Source: an uncultured Actinomycetospora sp. (lineage in GTDB: Bacteria > Actinomycetota > Actinomycetes > Mycobacteriales > Pseudonocardiaceae). From it: DNA of 10,893 bases. A program made the position numbers and the translations under genes. Every line of letters begins with the position of its first letter. The first letter of the stretch is position 1. The stretch spans positions 1-10,893 of the forward strand of contig CADCTH010000436.1 of NCBI GenBank assembly GCA_902805495.1, written 5' to 3'. The notes under the pieces were generated by a model. It was not told the DNA's origin, ran no database searches, and worked only from the letters and a program-made list of their open reading frames with translations. This document shows, piece by piece, positions 1-7,441 of this stretch.

Positions 1-1501
1 ACGCGTACACGGCGTTCGACTGGGCCTCGACGGCGTCCTCGATCGCCTTGCGGGTGGCGGCGTCCGCCTCCTGGGAGTACTCCCGCCCCGCGCGCTCGGC
101 CGAGCGGCGCTGGACCATCGACATCACCCCCGCGAGCTGGGTCCCGCCCATCACGGCGATGCGGTGGTTGGGCCAGGTGAACACGAACCGCGGGTCGTAG
201 GCGCGCCCGGACATGCCGTAGTTCCCGGCGCCGTAGGACGCGCCGACCATCAGCGTCAGGTGCGGGACCTCGGAGTTCGACACCGCGTTGATCAGCTTCG
301 CGCCGTCCTTGATGATCCCGCCGCGCTCGTAGGCCGAGCCCACCATGAACCCCGTGATGTTCTGGACGAACAGCAACGGGATCGACCGCGCGTTCGCGAG
401 CTGGACGAACTGCGCGCCCTTCTGCGACTCCTCGGAGAACAGGATCCCGTTGTTCGCCAGCACCCCCACCGGGAAGCCGCCGATCGAGCCCCAGCCGCAC
501 ACGAGCGTCGTGCCGTAGAGCGGCTTGTGCTCGTCGAACCGCGACCCGTCGAGCACCCGGGCCAGCACGTCGCGCACCTCGACCGACCGCTTCGCGTCCG
601 ACGCCGCGCACGCGAGCAGTTCCTCGGCCGGGAAGCGCGGCGGGTCGGCGGGCAGCGACGGGCCGGGGCCGCCGCGACGCCAGCCCAGGTCGGCGACGAT
701 CCGCCGCCCGATGCGCAGGGCGTCGCGCTCGTCGGCGGCGAGGTGGTCGGCTAGCCCCGACTCGCGGGCGTGCATATCCGCGCCGCCGAGGGTCTCGTCG
801 TCGACGTCCTCGTTGATCGCCATCTTCACCAGCGGCGGCCCGCCGAGGTACACCGTCGCCTGGCCGCGGACGAACACCGTGTACTCGCTCATCCCCGGCA
901 TGTACGCCCCGCCGGCGGTCGACGAGCCGAACACCAGCGCGATCGTCGGGATGCCCTGCGCCGAGAGCCGCGTCATCTCGCGGAACGTGCGCCCGCCGGG
1001 CACGAACAGGTCGGCCTGGCGCGGCAGGTCCGCCCCGCCGGACTCGACCAGCGCGATCACCGGCAGGCGGTTGCGCTCGGCGATCTCCAGCGCGCGCAGC
1101 TGCTTGGTGACCCCGATCGGCGTGATCGAGCCACCCTTCACCGTCGGCTCGTTCGCGACGATCAGGCACTCGACGCCGCTGACCGCCCCGATCCCGACGA
1201 CGAGCCCCGCGCCCGGCGTCGTCAGATCGGGCTCGTGGGCGCCGGCGAGCGCGCCGATCTCGAGGAACGCCGCATCGGGGTCGAGCAGCAGGTCGACGCG
1301 CTCGCGGGCGGTCAGCCGGCCGCGCTCGTGGTGACGGTCGACGTACTTCGCCCCGCCGGACTCGAGCACCCTCGCCGCGACCTCGTCGACCCCGGCGAGC
1401 GCGGCGAGCATCGCCTCCCGATCGGCGGCGTACTCCGGCGACGACGGGTCGAGCCGCGAACCCAGGACGGCGGACGGGGAGATCTCGGGTGGGGCGCTCA
1501 T
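1..1501 (-). CDS. Acyl-CoA carboxylase carboxyltransferase (beta) subunit, MCC/GCC-like, 3' end cut by window edge
   Basis: Transfers the carboxyl group from biotin to an acyl- or enoyl-CoA. 500 codons are visible; family members run about 515-540, so only a short C-terminal tail is missing. The N-terminal half (crotonase fold) contains SITPIGVTKQLRALEIA (125-141), SGGADLPRQ (154-162) and SSTAGGAYMPGMSEY (193-207), the oxyanion-hole glycine region. The C-terminal half contains NNGILFSEESQKGAQFVQL (350-368), NITGFMVGSAYERGGIIK (381-398), GASYGAGNYGMSGRAYDPRF (420-439) and PNHRIAVMGGTQLAGVM (444-460). These signatures match methylcrotonyl-/geranyl-CoA carboxylase beta better than propionyl-CoA carboxylase. 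The ATG (1499-1501) overlaps the stop of the upstream gene as ATGA. It is the last visible gene of a four-gene operon. The biotin carboxylase partner is not in the window and would be expected to the left. Family confident; substrate unknown. Confidence 0.93.
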   Translation of the reverse strand, partial: MSAPPEISPSAVLGSRLDPSSPEYAADREAMLAALAGVDEVAARVLESGGAKYVDRHHERGRLTARERVDLLLDPDAAFLEIGALAGAHEPDLTTPGAGLVVGIGAVSGVECLIVANEPTVKGGSITPIGVTKQLRALEIAERNRLPVIALVESGGADLPRQADLFVPGGRTFREMTRLSAQGIPTIALVFGSSTAGGAYMPGMSEYTVFVRGQATVYLGGPPLVKMAINEDVDDETLGGADMHARESGLADHLAADERDALRIGRRIVADLGWRRGGPGPSLPADPPRFPAEELLACAASDAKRSVEVRDVLARVLDGSRFDEHKPLYGTTLVCGWGSIGGFPVGVLANNGILFSEESQKGAQFVQLANARSIPLLFVQNITGFMVGSAYERGGIIKDGAKLINAVSNSEVPHLTLMVGASYGAGNYGMSGRAYDPRFVFTWPNHRIAVMGGTQLAGVMSMVQRRSAERAGREYSQEADAATRKAIEDAVEAQSNAVYA

Positions 1502-2289
1502 GCGCGCACCGGATCCGCACCCGGCGTCCCCGCGAACGCCTGACCGACGAGCATCCACTCCCGCGCCGCGTCGCCCGTGACGACGAGCGCCGTGTCGTCG
1601 ACGTGCACCCGGCGCACCAGCACGAGGCAGAACTCCTCGGCGTCGCCGCGGATCCCCTCGTCGGACTCCTCGCCCCACGTCCACACGTCGCCCGACGGCC
1701 CGGTCAGCTCGACGCGCACGGGCGTCCGCGGGACGTCGAGGTCGCGCACCCGGTAGCCCTGCGGGCGGGCGCGCACGGCGATGTCGGCGACGTGGCGCAG
1801 CCGGTCGGTCGGCGCGAGCCGCGCGTCGACGGCGTCGGCGACGTCGGTGCCGTGCGCCCAGGTCTCCATGATCCGGCTGGTGATCGCCGAGCGCAGCGAC
1901 ATCGGCGGCCCGTACCAGGGCAGGCGCGCCTTCGGGTCGGTCGCCTCCAGGGCGACCGCCGCCCGGTCGAACGCGAGCGCCGCGTCCTGCCACCACGCGA
2001 GCGCCGCGGGCCCGGCCTCGGGGACCTGGGCGTTCGCCGCCTCGACGAACGACCCGATGTCGGCCACCGCGTCGCGCTCGGCCTCGAACTCCACCGGCGT
2101 CGAGATCGCGCGGGCGAACGCGCCGTCGAACCACCCGAGGTGGGCGATCTGGTCGCGCACCGTCCACGGCACCGCCCGCGTCGGTAGGGTCCAGGACGCA
2201 TCCGGGAGCTCGCGCACCAGGCCCATCACCGCGGCGCGCTCGGCGTCGAGGTCGCCCAGGAGCGCGGCGACCGAAGGTGCCCCGCTCAC
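1498..2289 (-). CDS. TIGR03084-type metal-binding protein (DinB/MDMPI fold)
   Basis: 263 aa; close in layout to the actinobacterial TIGR03084 family, related to mycothiol-dependent maleylpyruvate isomerase (DinB-like four-helix N-terminal domain plus a small C-terminal domain). The expected metal ligands are visible: His50 in RDQIAHLGWFDG (45-56) and an ExxxH pair, Glu142/His146, in IMETWAHGTDVADA (140-153). No signal peptide or membrane segment is seen, so it should be cytosolic. The GTG start at 2287-2289 is chosen because it forms a GTGA overlap with the stop of the acyl-CoA dehydrogenase gene. The frame stays open upstream, but that extension is arginine-rich shadow of the dehydrogenase gene. 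Its stop overlaps the carboxyltransferase start by ATGA, so it is translated with catabolic enzymes. The reaction is not known. A thiol-dependent isomerase or accessory role on a CoA or mycothiol intermediate is a guess from fold and context. Confidence 0.88.
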   Translation of the reverse strand: MSGAPSVAALLGDLDAERAAVMGLVRELPDASWTLPTRAVPWTVRDQIAHLGWFDGAFARAISTPVEFEAERDAVADIGSFVEAANAQVPEAGPAALAWWQDAALAFDRAAVALEATDPKARLPWYGPPMSLRSAITSRIMETWAHGTDVADAVDARLAPTDRLRHVADIAVRARPQGYRVRDLDVPRTPVRVELTGPSGDVWTWGEESDEGIRGDAEEFCLVLVRRVHVDDTALVVTGDAAREWMLVGQAFAGTPGADPVRA

Positions 2290-3487
2290 CCGTCCAACCC
2301 CAGCCGGCCCGCCACGACCTCGTTCATGATCTCGGTGGTCCCGCCGCCGATGCCCAGGATCCGCGCGTCGCGGTAGTGGCGTTCGACCTCCACGCCGTGC
2401 ATGTAGCCCATCCCTCCGTGCAGCTGGACGGCGCGGTCGACGACGGCGTCGCACGCCGCGACCGCGGTGTTCTTGGCCATCGCCAGCTCCGTGACGACGT
2501 CGGTGTCCGGGGATCCGGCCTGCCAGCGCGCCAGGACGTCGCGGACGTAGGTGCGGGCGACGGTGGCCTCGCGCGCCATCTCGGCGACCTGGTGGCGCAC
2601 GACCTGGCGCCGGGCCAGCGGTTCGCCGAAGGTCCGCCGGCTGCGCACCCAGTCCAGCGTCAGGTCGACGCAGCGCTGCGCGGTGGCGTAGGCCTGCACG
2701 GCGAGCGACAGCCGCTCGGCCCCGAAGTTGACCATGATCTGGCGGAAGCCGGTGCCCTCGGCGCCGACGAGGTTGCTCGCCGGCACGCGCACGCCGTCGA
2801 AGCGCAGCTCGGCGGTGTCGCTGCAGTGCCAGCCCATCTTGCGCAGCCGCGAGCGCGACACCCCGGGCCGGTCGGTCTCGATCACGAGCAGCGAGACGCC
2901 GCGGTGGCCCGGCCCGCCCGTGCGGACAGCCGTGGTGACGAAGTCCGCGCGCGTCCCCGAGGTGATGAACGTCTTGGCGCCGTCGACGACGTACTCGTCG
3001 CCCTCGCGGCGGGCGCGGGTGGTGACCGCGGCGGCGTCGGAGCCGGTGTCGGGCTCGGTGATGCCGAGGCTCGCGATCGCCCGGCCGGCCAGCGTCGGGC
3101 GCACGAAGCGCGCGATCTGGTCGGGGTCGCCGGCGGCGGCGATGTGGGGCACGCCGATGCCGTGGGTGAACAGGCCCGCGCAGACCCCGCTCGACCCGCC
3201 GGAGAGGATCAGCTGCTCGGCGACGAGCAGGGCGTCGACGTGGTCGCCGGCGCCGCCCGCGGCCTCCGGGAAGCCGAGCTCGAGCAGCCCCAGGTCGCCC
3301 GCGCGCTCGTGCAGCGCTCGCGGCAGCGCGCCGTCGTCCTCCCAGCGCTCGAGGTGGGGGACGATCTCGCGCTCGGTGAAGCCGGCGACCAGCTCCCGCA
3401 GCGCCCGCCGCTCGGGCGTCGCCCAGGCGTCGTGCGCACTCACCGGATGCGAGCGAACGGCGACTTCGCTCGGAACAGGCGGGGCAC

Positions 3488-3491
<4 letters not shown>
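2286..3491 (-). CDS. Acyl-CoA dehydrogenase, isovaleryl/long-chain-type active site
   Basis: 401-aa FAD flavoenzyme forming a 2-enoyl-CoA and passing electrons to ETF. The helical N-domain spans about 23-135; the FAD/substrate beta-domain includes ITEPDTGSDAAA (144-155) and FITSGTRADFV (175-185); the C-terminal helical domain has RRTFGEPLARRQ (285-296), QLHGGMGYMHG (356-366) and GIGGGTTEIMNE (380-391). The usual C-terminal catalytic Glu (YEGTS in MCAD/SCAD) is replaced by Gly383, while Glu259 in FGAERLSLA sits where isovaleryl-CoA and long-chain dehydrogenases keep theirs. That agrees with a branched substrate and the MCC-like carboxyltransferase two genes downstream. The GTG start at 3489-3491 gives a GTGA overlap with the ligase stop. 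A second in-frame GTG at 3441-3443 would give a more usual N-terminus, and the 16 extra codons are encoded by a hairpin-bearing repeat. Family certain; start uncertain. Confidence 0.95.

Positions 3492-3494
<3 letters not shown>
3436..3494. repeat. 11-bp direct repeat flanking a 37-bp hairpin segment
   Basis: The sequence GCACTCACCGG occurs at 3436-3446 and again at 3484-3494, a 48-bp period. The 37 bases between them contain an 8-bp perfect inverted repeat, CGAGCGAA (3450-3457) and TTCGCTCG (3465-3472), with a 7-base loop. On the minus strand each direct repeat reads CCGGTGAGTGC and contains an in-frame GTG start for the acyl-CoA dehydrogenase, so the element adds exactly 16 codons. The form (duplicated flank plus palindrome) resembles a small non-autonomous insertion with target duplication. 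A simple tandem duplication cannot be excluded. The core ACGGCGACTTCGCT (3457-3470) recurs, one base shorter, in the palindrome at 6225-6255. Confidence 0.6.
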
Positions 3495-4993
<1,499 letters not shown>

Positions 4994-5064
4994 GGCTGTC
5001 CTCCCACGTCGGCGTGACCTGAGCTACTCTGCCCGTACGTGCGGTCAGTTCACAAGGGGGCGCC
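4994..5064. promoter_or_regulatory. Divergent promoter region of the acyl-CoA ligase operon and TetR gene
   Basis: This 71-bp gap must hold both promoters and, if the usual TetR arrangement applies, the operator. It contains the ligase ribosome binding site (minus strand, 4999-5005) and the TetR site AAGGGGG (5054-5060, plus strand). A partial dyad lies around CGTACG (5034-5039), and spaced half-sites TGACC (5015-5019) and GGTCA (5043-5047) form an inverted pair 23 bases apart. Neither is a convincing perfect operator. No clear -35/-10 pair stands out. Confidence 0.5.
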
Positions 5065-5748
5065 ATGACGGAGCCGGTGGTGGCCCCGGGGCGTGCCCGC
5101 GGCGGGCGTCGCGACGAGATCCTCGCGACGTTCACCCGCCACGTCGCCGAGCGCGGCTACGACCGGGCGAACTTCGGCGACGTCGCGTCCGAGCTCGGGA
5201 TGAGCAAGGGGACGATCGTCCACCACTTCGGCACCAAGGACCGCATGCTCGCCGAGGTGCAGGAGCGCTACATGCGCCGCCGCCTCGCGGAGGCCCACGT
5301 CCTGCTGGCCCGGCTCACCGCGCCCGAGCAGCGGATCGCGGCGTTCGTGCACGCGGGCGTGCGCTACTCCACCGAGGAGCCGGCGACCACCGTGGCGTTC
5401 CAGCGCGAGGTCGTCCGCCTCACCGACGAGCCGGGGATGGAGACCGCACGGGCCCAGCGCGACGCCTACCGCGACCTCGTCGTGGCCGTCCTGCGCGACG
5501 GCGAGGCGGACGGGGTGTTCGTCCCGGGCGACGCCCGGCTGCGCAGCCTGCAGATGTTCGGCTCGCTGCACTGGATGTGGACGTGGTTCGACCCGGCGGG
5601 CCGGATGCGCGCGCAGGACGTGGCGGCGGAGTTCTGCCGGACGCTGCTGCGCGGCCTGGGGGTCGGCGAGGCCGCGGTCGTGGCGGCCGCCGACCCCGAC
5701 GGGCCGGTCGCGCGCTGCGTCGCGGAGGTGTGCGCTCCGCGCCCGTGA
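5065..5748 (+). CDS. TetR/AcrR family transcriptional regulator
   Basis: 227 aa. The N-terminal TetR DNA-binding domain is clear: helices 1-3 at about 14-60, with the helix-turn-helix FGDVASELGMSKGTIVHHFGTKDRML (split here: FGDVASELGMSKG at 37-49, then TIVHHFGTKDRML at 50-62). The C-terminal ligand and dimerisation domain is helical and has a Trp-rich segment, SLHWMWTWFDP (167-177), probably lining the effector pocket. The final 30 residues are Ala/Val-rich and look disordered. The ATG follows AAGGGGG with a 4-base gap. Divergent from, and next to, the acyl-CoA ligase operon, it most likely represses that operon and itself and is released by an acyl-CoA or its acid. That is inferred from position and from how such neighbours behave. 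Its stop lies one base before the stop of the convergent deaminase gene. Confidence 0.92.
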   Translation: MTEPVVAPGRARGGRRDEILATFTRHVAERGYDRANFGDVASELGMSKGTIVHHFGTKDRMLAEVQERYMRRRLAEAHVLLARLTAPEQRIAAFVHAGVRYSTEEPATTVAFQREVVRLTDEPGMETARAQRDAYRDLVVAVLRDGEADGVFVPGDARLRSLQMFGSLHWMWTWFDPAGRMRAQDVAAEFCRTLLRGLGVGEAAVVAAADPDGPVARCVAEVCAPRP

Positions 5749-5749
5749 G

Positions 5750-6217
5750 CTACTCCGGTCCGCCGATGTCCTCGATCCAGGCCTCGGGGTGCTCGGCGGC
5801 GAAGCGGGCCATCAGCGCCGCGCAGTCCGGGTCGTCGAGCACGGTGACCTCGACGCCCTGCTCGGCGAGCCACCCGTGCTGGCCGCCGAAGTTCTCGGCC
5901 TCGCCGACGACCAGGCGCGGGATGCGGAACTGGCGGATGAGCCCCGCGCAGAACCAGCACGGCGAGAGCGTCGTGACCATCGTCGTGCCGCGGTAGTGCG
6001 GGCGGCGCCCGGCGGCGCGGAAGGCGGCGGTCTCGCCGTGCGTGGCGGGGTCGCCGTCCTGGACGCGGCGGTTGTGGCCGCGCCCGAGCAGCTCGCCGTC
6101 GGGGCCGAACAGCGCCGCGCCGACGGGGACGCCTCCCGCCGCGGCTCCGGTCCGGGCCTCCTCGAGGGCGACGGCGAGCATGGCGCGGGCCTCGCCGGGT
6201 GATCGAAGTGAGTTCAC
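5750..6217 (-). CDS. Cytosine deaminase, yeast Fcy1-like zinc enzyme
   Basis: 155 aa of the cytidine/deoxycytidylate deaminase fold; probably hydrolyses cytosine to uracil plus ammonia (pyrimidine salvage). Zinc motifs: HGE (His60, Glu62 as proton shuttle) and SPCWFC (Cys87, Cys90). Beyond these it follows the yeast enzyme closely: GGVPVGAALF (28-37), GRGHNRRVQDGDPATHGE (45-62), VVGEAENFGG (103-112), VTVLDD (124-129) and the C-terminal AWIEDIG (146-152), which holds the Trp and Asp that cap the yeast active site. Such bacterial proteins are often labelled only 'nucleoside deaminase'. Related guanine/isocytosine-type activity is possible. The GTG start (6215-6217) gives the full first helix, as in Fcy1 (158 aa); the ATG at 6179-6181 has a GCGAGG-like site upstream but would shorten it by 12 residues. 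Convergent with TetR, divergent from the glycosylase gene. Confidence 0.87.
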   Translation of the reverse strand: MNSLRSPGEARAMLAVALEEARTGAAAGGVPVGAALFGPDGELLGRGHNRRVQDGDPATHGETAAFRAAGRRPHYRGTTMVTTLSPCWFCAGLIRQFRIPRLVVGEAENFGGQHGWLAEQGVEVTVLDDPDCAALMARFAAEHPEAWIEDIGGPE

Positions 6218-6224
6218 GGACGTT

Positions 6225-6255
6225 GAGTGTCCGCGACGGCACTTCGCTGACACTC
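6225..6255. repeat. Palindromic element between deaminase and glycosylase genes
   Basis: A perfect 7-bp inverted repeat, GAGTGTC (6225-6231) and GACACTC (6249-6255), encloses 17 bases. The loop contains ACGGCACTTCGCT (6236-6248), nearly the same as the core at 3457-3470. A second overlapping inverted pair, CGAAGTG (6204-6210) and CACTTCG (6240-6246), reaches into the deaminase start. It lies in the divergent promoter gap, so it could be an operator for either gene, or a copy of a short interspersed repeat. No T-run follows it, so an intrinsic terminator is unlikely. Confidence 0.5.
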
Positions 6256-6293
6256 CACGGATGGGCCCGACCACCGCGGGGCATGCTGGGCCC

Positions 6294-7133
6294 GTGCCGG
6301 AGCTCCCCGAGGTCGAGAACGCGCGCCAGGTCGTCGAGAAGGCCCTCGACCGCACGATCGCGGGTGTCGACGACCGCGACGAGTTCGTCTGCCGGCCCCA
6401 CCACCCCGGCGAGATCGACACCGCGCTCAAGGGCGGCCGGCTCGTCGCCGCGCACCGGCGGGGCAAGACGATGTGGTGCGACACGGTCACCGCCGACGGC
6501 GGCGAGGGCCCGCACCTCGGCATCCACCTCGGCATGGGCGGGCGCATCTTCGTCACGGGCCCGAGCGGGGACGCGAACAGCCTCTACGCCGGCGGTGACC
6601 CTCACGTCGGCGGGATGCCGCGCCGGCCCGACGAGCGCCCCGACAAGCCCGAGTGGGACAGGGTGCGGATCACGTTCACGGACGGCGGCGAGCTGCGGCT
6701 GTTCGACAAGCGACGCCTCGGGCGCGTGCACCTCGAACCCGACGTCGATGCGCTCGGCCCCGACGCCGCCGAGATCTCGCGCGACGACTTCCGCGCCCGG
6801 GTCGGGAAGGGCACGGCGCCCGTCAAGGCCCGGCTGCTCGACCAGTCGGTGCTCGCCGGCGTCGGCAACCTCCTCGCCGACCAGACGCTGTGGCAGGCGC
6901 GCCTGAGCCCGTCGCGGCCGGCGGGCGAGCTGTCGACCGAGGACCTCGACGCCCTGCGCCGCGAGCTGCGCAAGGCCACCCGCAGCGCGATCGCGAAGGG
7001 CGGCGTCCACACCGGCGAGGTCATCGCGTATCGCGCGAAGGACGAGACGTGCCCGCGGTGCGGTGCTCCGATGGTGCGGGGCACGGTGGGAGGGCGCACC
7101 ACGTGGTGGTGCGAGGGTGAACAGGCCGGCTGA
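6294..7133 (+). CDS. Fpg/Nei-family DNA glycosylase with a three-cysteine zinc finger
   Basis: 279-aa base-excision repair enzyme expected to remove oxidised bases and cut the abasic site by beta/delta elimination. The N-terminus (M)PELPEVE gives catalytic Pro2 and Glu3; the beta-hairpin lysine is Lys58 in RRGKTMW; the helix-two-turn-helix region reads QSVLAGVGNLLADQTLW. The GTG start is fixed by chemistry: Pro2 must follow the initiator directly. The in-frame ATG at 6261 would bury it. The C-terminal finger has CPRCGAPM (Cys253, Cys256) and GGRTTWWCEGEQ (Arg268, Cys273), but the fourth ligand position (276) is Glu where CPxCQ is normal. The final Gln is kept and the frame is intact, so this looks like substitution rather than truncation. 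Divergent from the cytosine deaminase. Substrate range (8-oxoG versus oxidised pyrimidines) cannot be told. Confidence 0.9.
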   Translation: MPELPEVENARQVVEKALDRTIAGVDDRDEFVCRPHHPGEIDTALKGGRLVAAHRRGKTMWCDTVTADGGEGPHLGIHLGMGGRIFVTGPSGDANSLYAGGDPHVGGMPRRPDERPDKPEWDRVRITFTDGGELRLFDKRRLGRVHLEPDVDALGPDAAEISRDDFRARVGKGTAPVKARLLDQSVLAGVGNLLADQTLWQARLSPSRPAGELSTEDLDALRRELRKATRSAIAKGGVHTGEVIAYRAKDETCPRCGAPMVRGTVGGRTTWWCEGEQAG

Positions 7134-7164
7134 GCCACCACGACGCCGAACAGAACCTGCTGCC

Positions 7165-7268
7165 CCGCTGGGCGGTACTCCACCACTTCCGGCGCGAGGC
7201 CGCGGTGGCCCGTCGACGCCAGGGACCCGTGGAACGTCACCGAGGACGCCGACCTCGGGCTGCGGCTG
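7165..7268 (+). pseudogene. Decayed fragment of a family 2 glycosyltransferase
   Basis: Directly after the glycosylase stop, three pieces of one recognisable GT2 motif appear in order but in three different frames: PLGGT (7165-7179), HHFRREAA (7181-7204) and DPWNVTEDADLGLRL (7224-7268). In intact membrane-type GT2 enzymes these form one continuous stretch of the type PLGGTSNHFRRE...WDPWNVTEDADLGLRL, with the TED acidic motif. The start, the catalytic DxD region and the QxxRW segment are absent, and no open frame joins the pieces. It is therefore a remnant left by deletion and frameshifts, not a gene. The residue match is by eye from family knowledge. Confidence 0.72.
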
Positions 7269-7381
7269 CCGCGCCGTCGTGGGTGCGCCCCCTCGGCGCC
7301 GTCGCCCCGGCCACGCCGTTCTCGTACGCCTGGAGCCTCTGGGCGGTGATCCCGGCCCCCTGATCCGGACTGCCGGCCCCT

Positions 7382-7401
7382 ACCGTCGGGTACCAGACGG
7401 T
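7382..7401. promoter_or_regulatory. Near-perfect 20-bp palindrome upstream of gdhA (candidate operator)
   Basis: ACCGTCGGGTACCAGACGGT matches its own reverse complement at 18 of 20 positions, with GGTACC at the centre. It ends 40 bases before the gdhA ATG and overlaps a TAnnnT hexamer (TACCGT, 7381-7386) that could be a -10 element. Size, symmetry and position fit a dimeric repressor site. It does not match the GlnR box pattern as I know it. A transcription-end hairpin for upstream genes is less likely because no T-run follows. Confidence 0.5.
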
Positions 7402-7429
7402 CCGCACCCGACCGGACGACGACGTCAGT

Positions 7430-7434
7430 GGAGG
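7430..7434 (+). promoter_or_regulatory. Ribosome binding site of gdhA
   Basis: GGAGG lies seven bases before the ATG at 7442, which fixes the start of the glutamate dehydrogenase against other upstream candidates. Confidence 0.8.
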
Positions 7435-7441
7435 TACGCGG

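Larger units (their letters stand above)
7134..7441. other. 308-bp interval without an intact gene
   Basis: This gap lies between the glycosylase stop and the gdhA start. Its first half carries the GT2 remnant (7165-7268). The next 90 bases show no recognisable gene; a short frame ending in FSYAWSLWAVIPAP before TGA at 7361-7363 may be more debris but is not identifiable. The last 60 bases hold the gdhA upstream region with a palindrome and ribosome binding site. Confidence 0.6.

Noticed and set aside
164..1543. Overlapping plus-strand open frames opposite the carboxyltransferase
   Set aside because: Low-complexity shadow frames with no recognisable motif; the minus strand encodes a highly conserved enzyme throughout.
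6181..6217. ATG at 6179-6181 as the deaminase start
   Set aside because: Possible (GCGAGG-like site upstream), but it would remove most of the first helix that yeast-type cytosine deaminases have. Kept as an alternative only.
6261..6293. Upstream in-frame ATG for the DNA glycosylase
   Set aside because: It would place 11 residues before the catalytic proline, which must be the N-terminal residue after Met removal.
6262..6294. Repeated TGGGCCCG (6262-6269 and 6287-6294) before the glycosylase start
   Set aside because: Short and GC-rich; two copies are easily expected by chance in this composition.
7383..7417. Additional small stems (GTCCG/CGGAC, 7400-7404 with 7413-7417) near the gdhA palindrome
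   Set aside because: Only 5 bp each, common by chance; could not be supported as a separate site.
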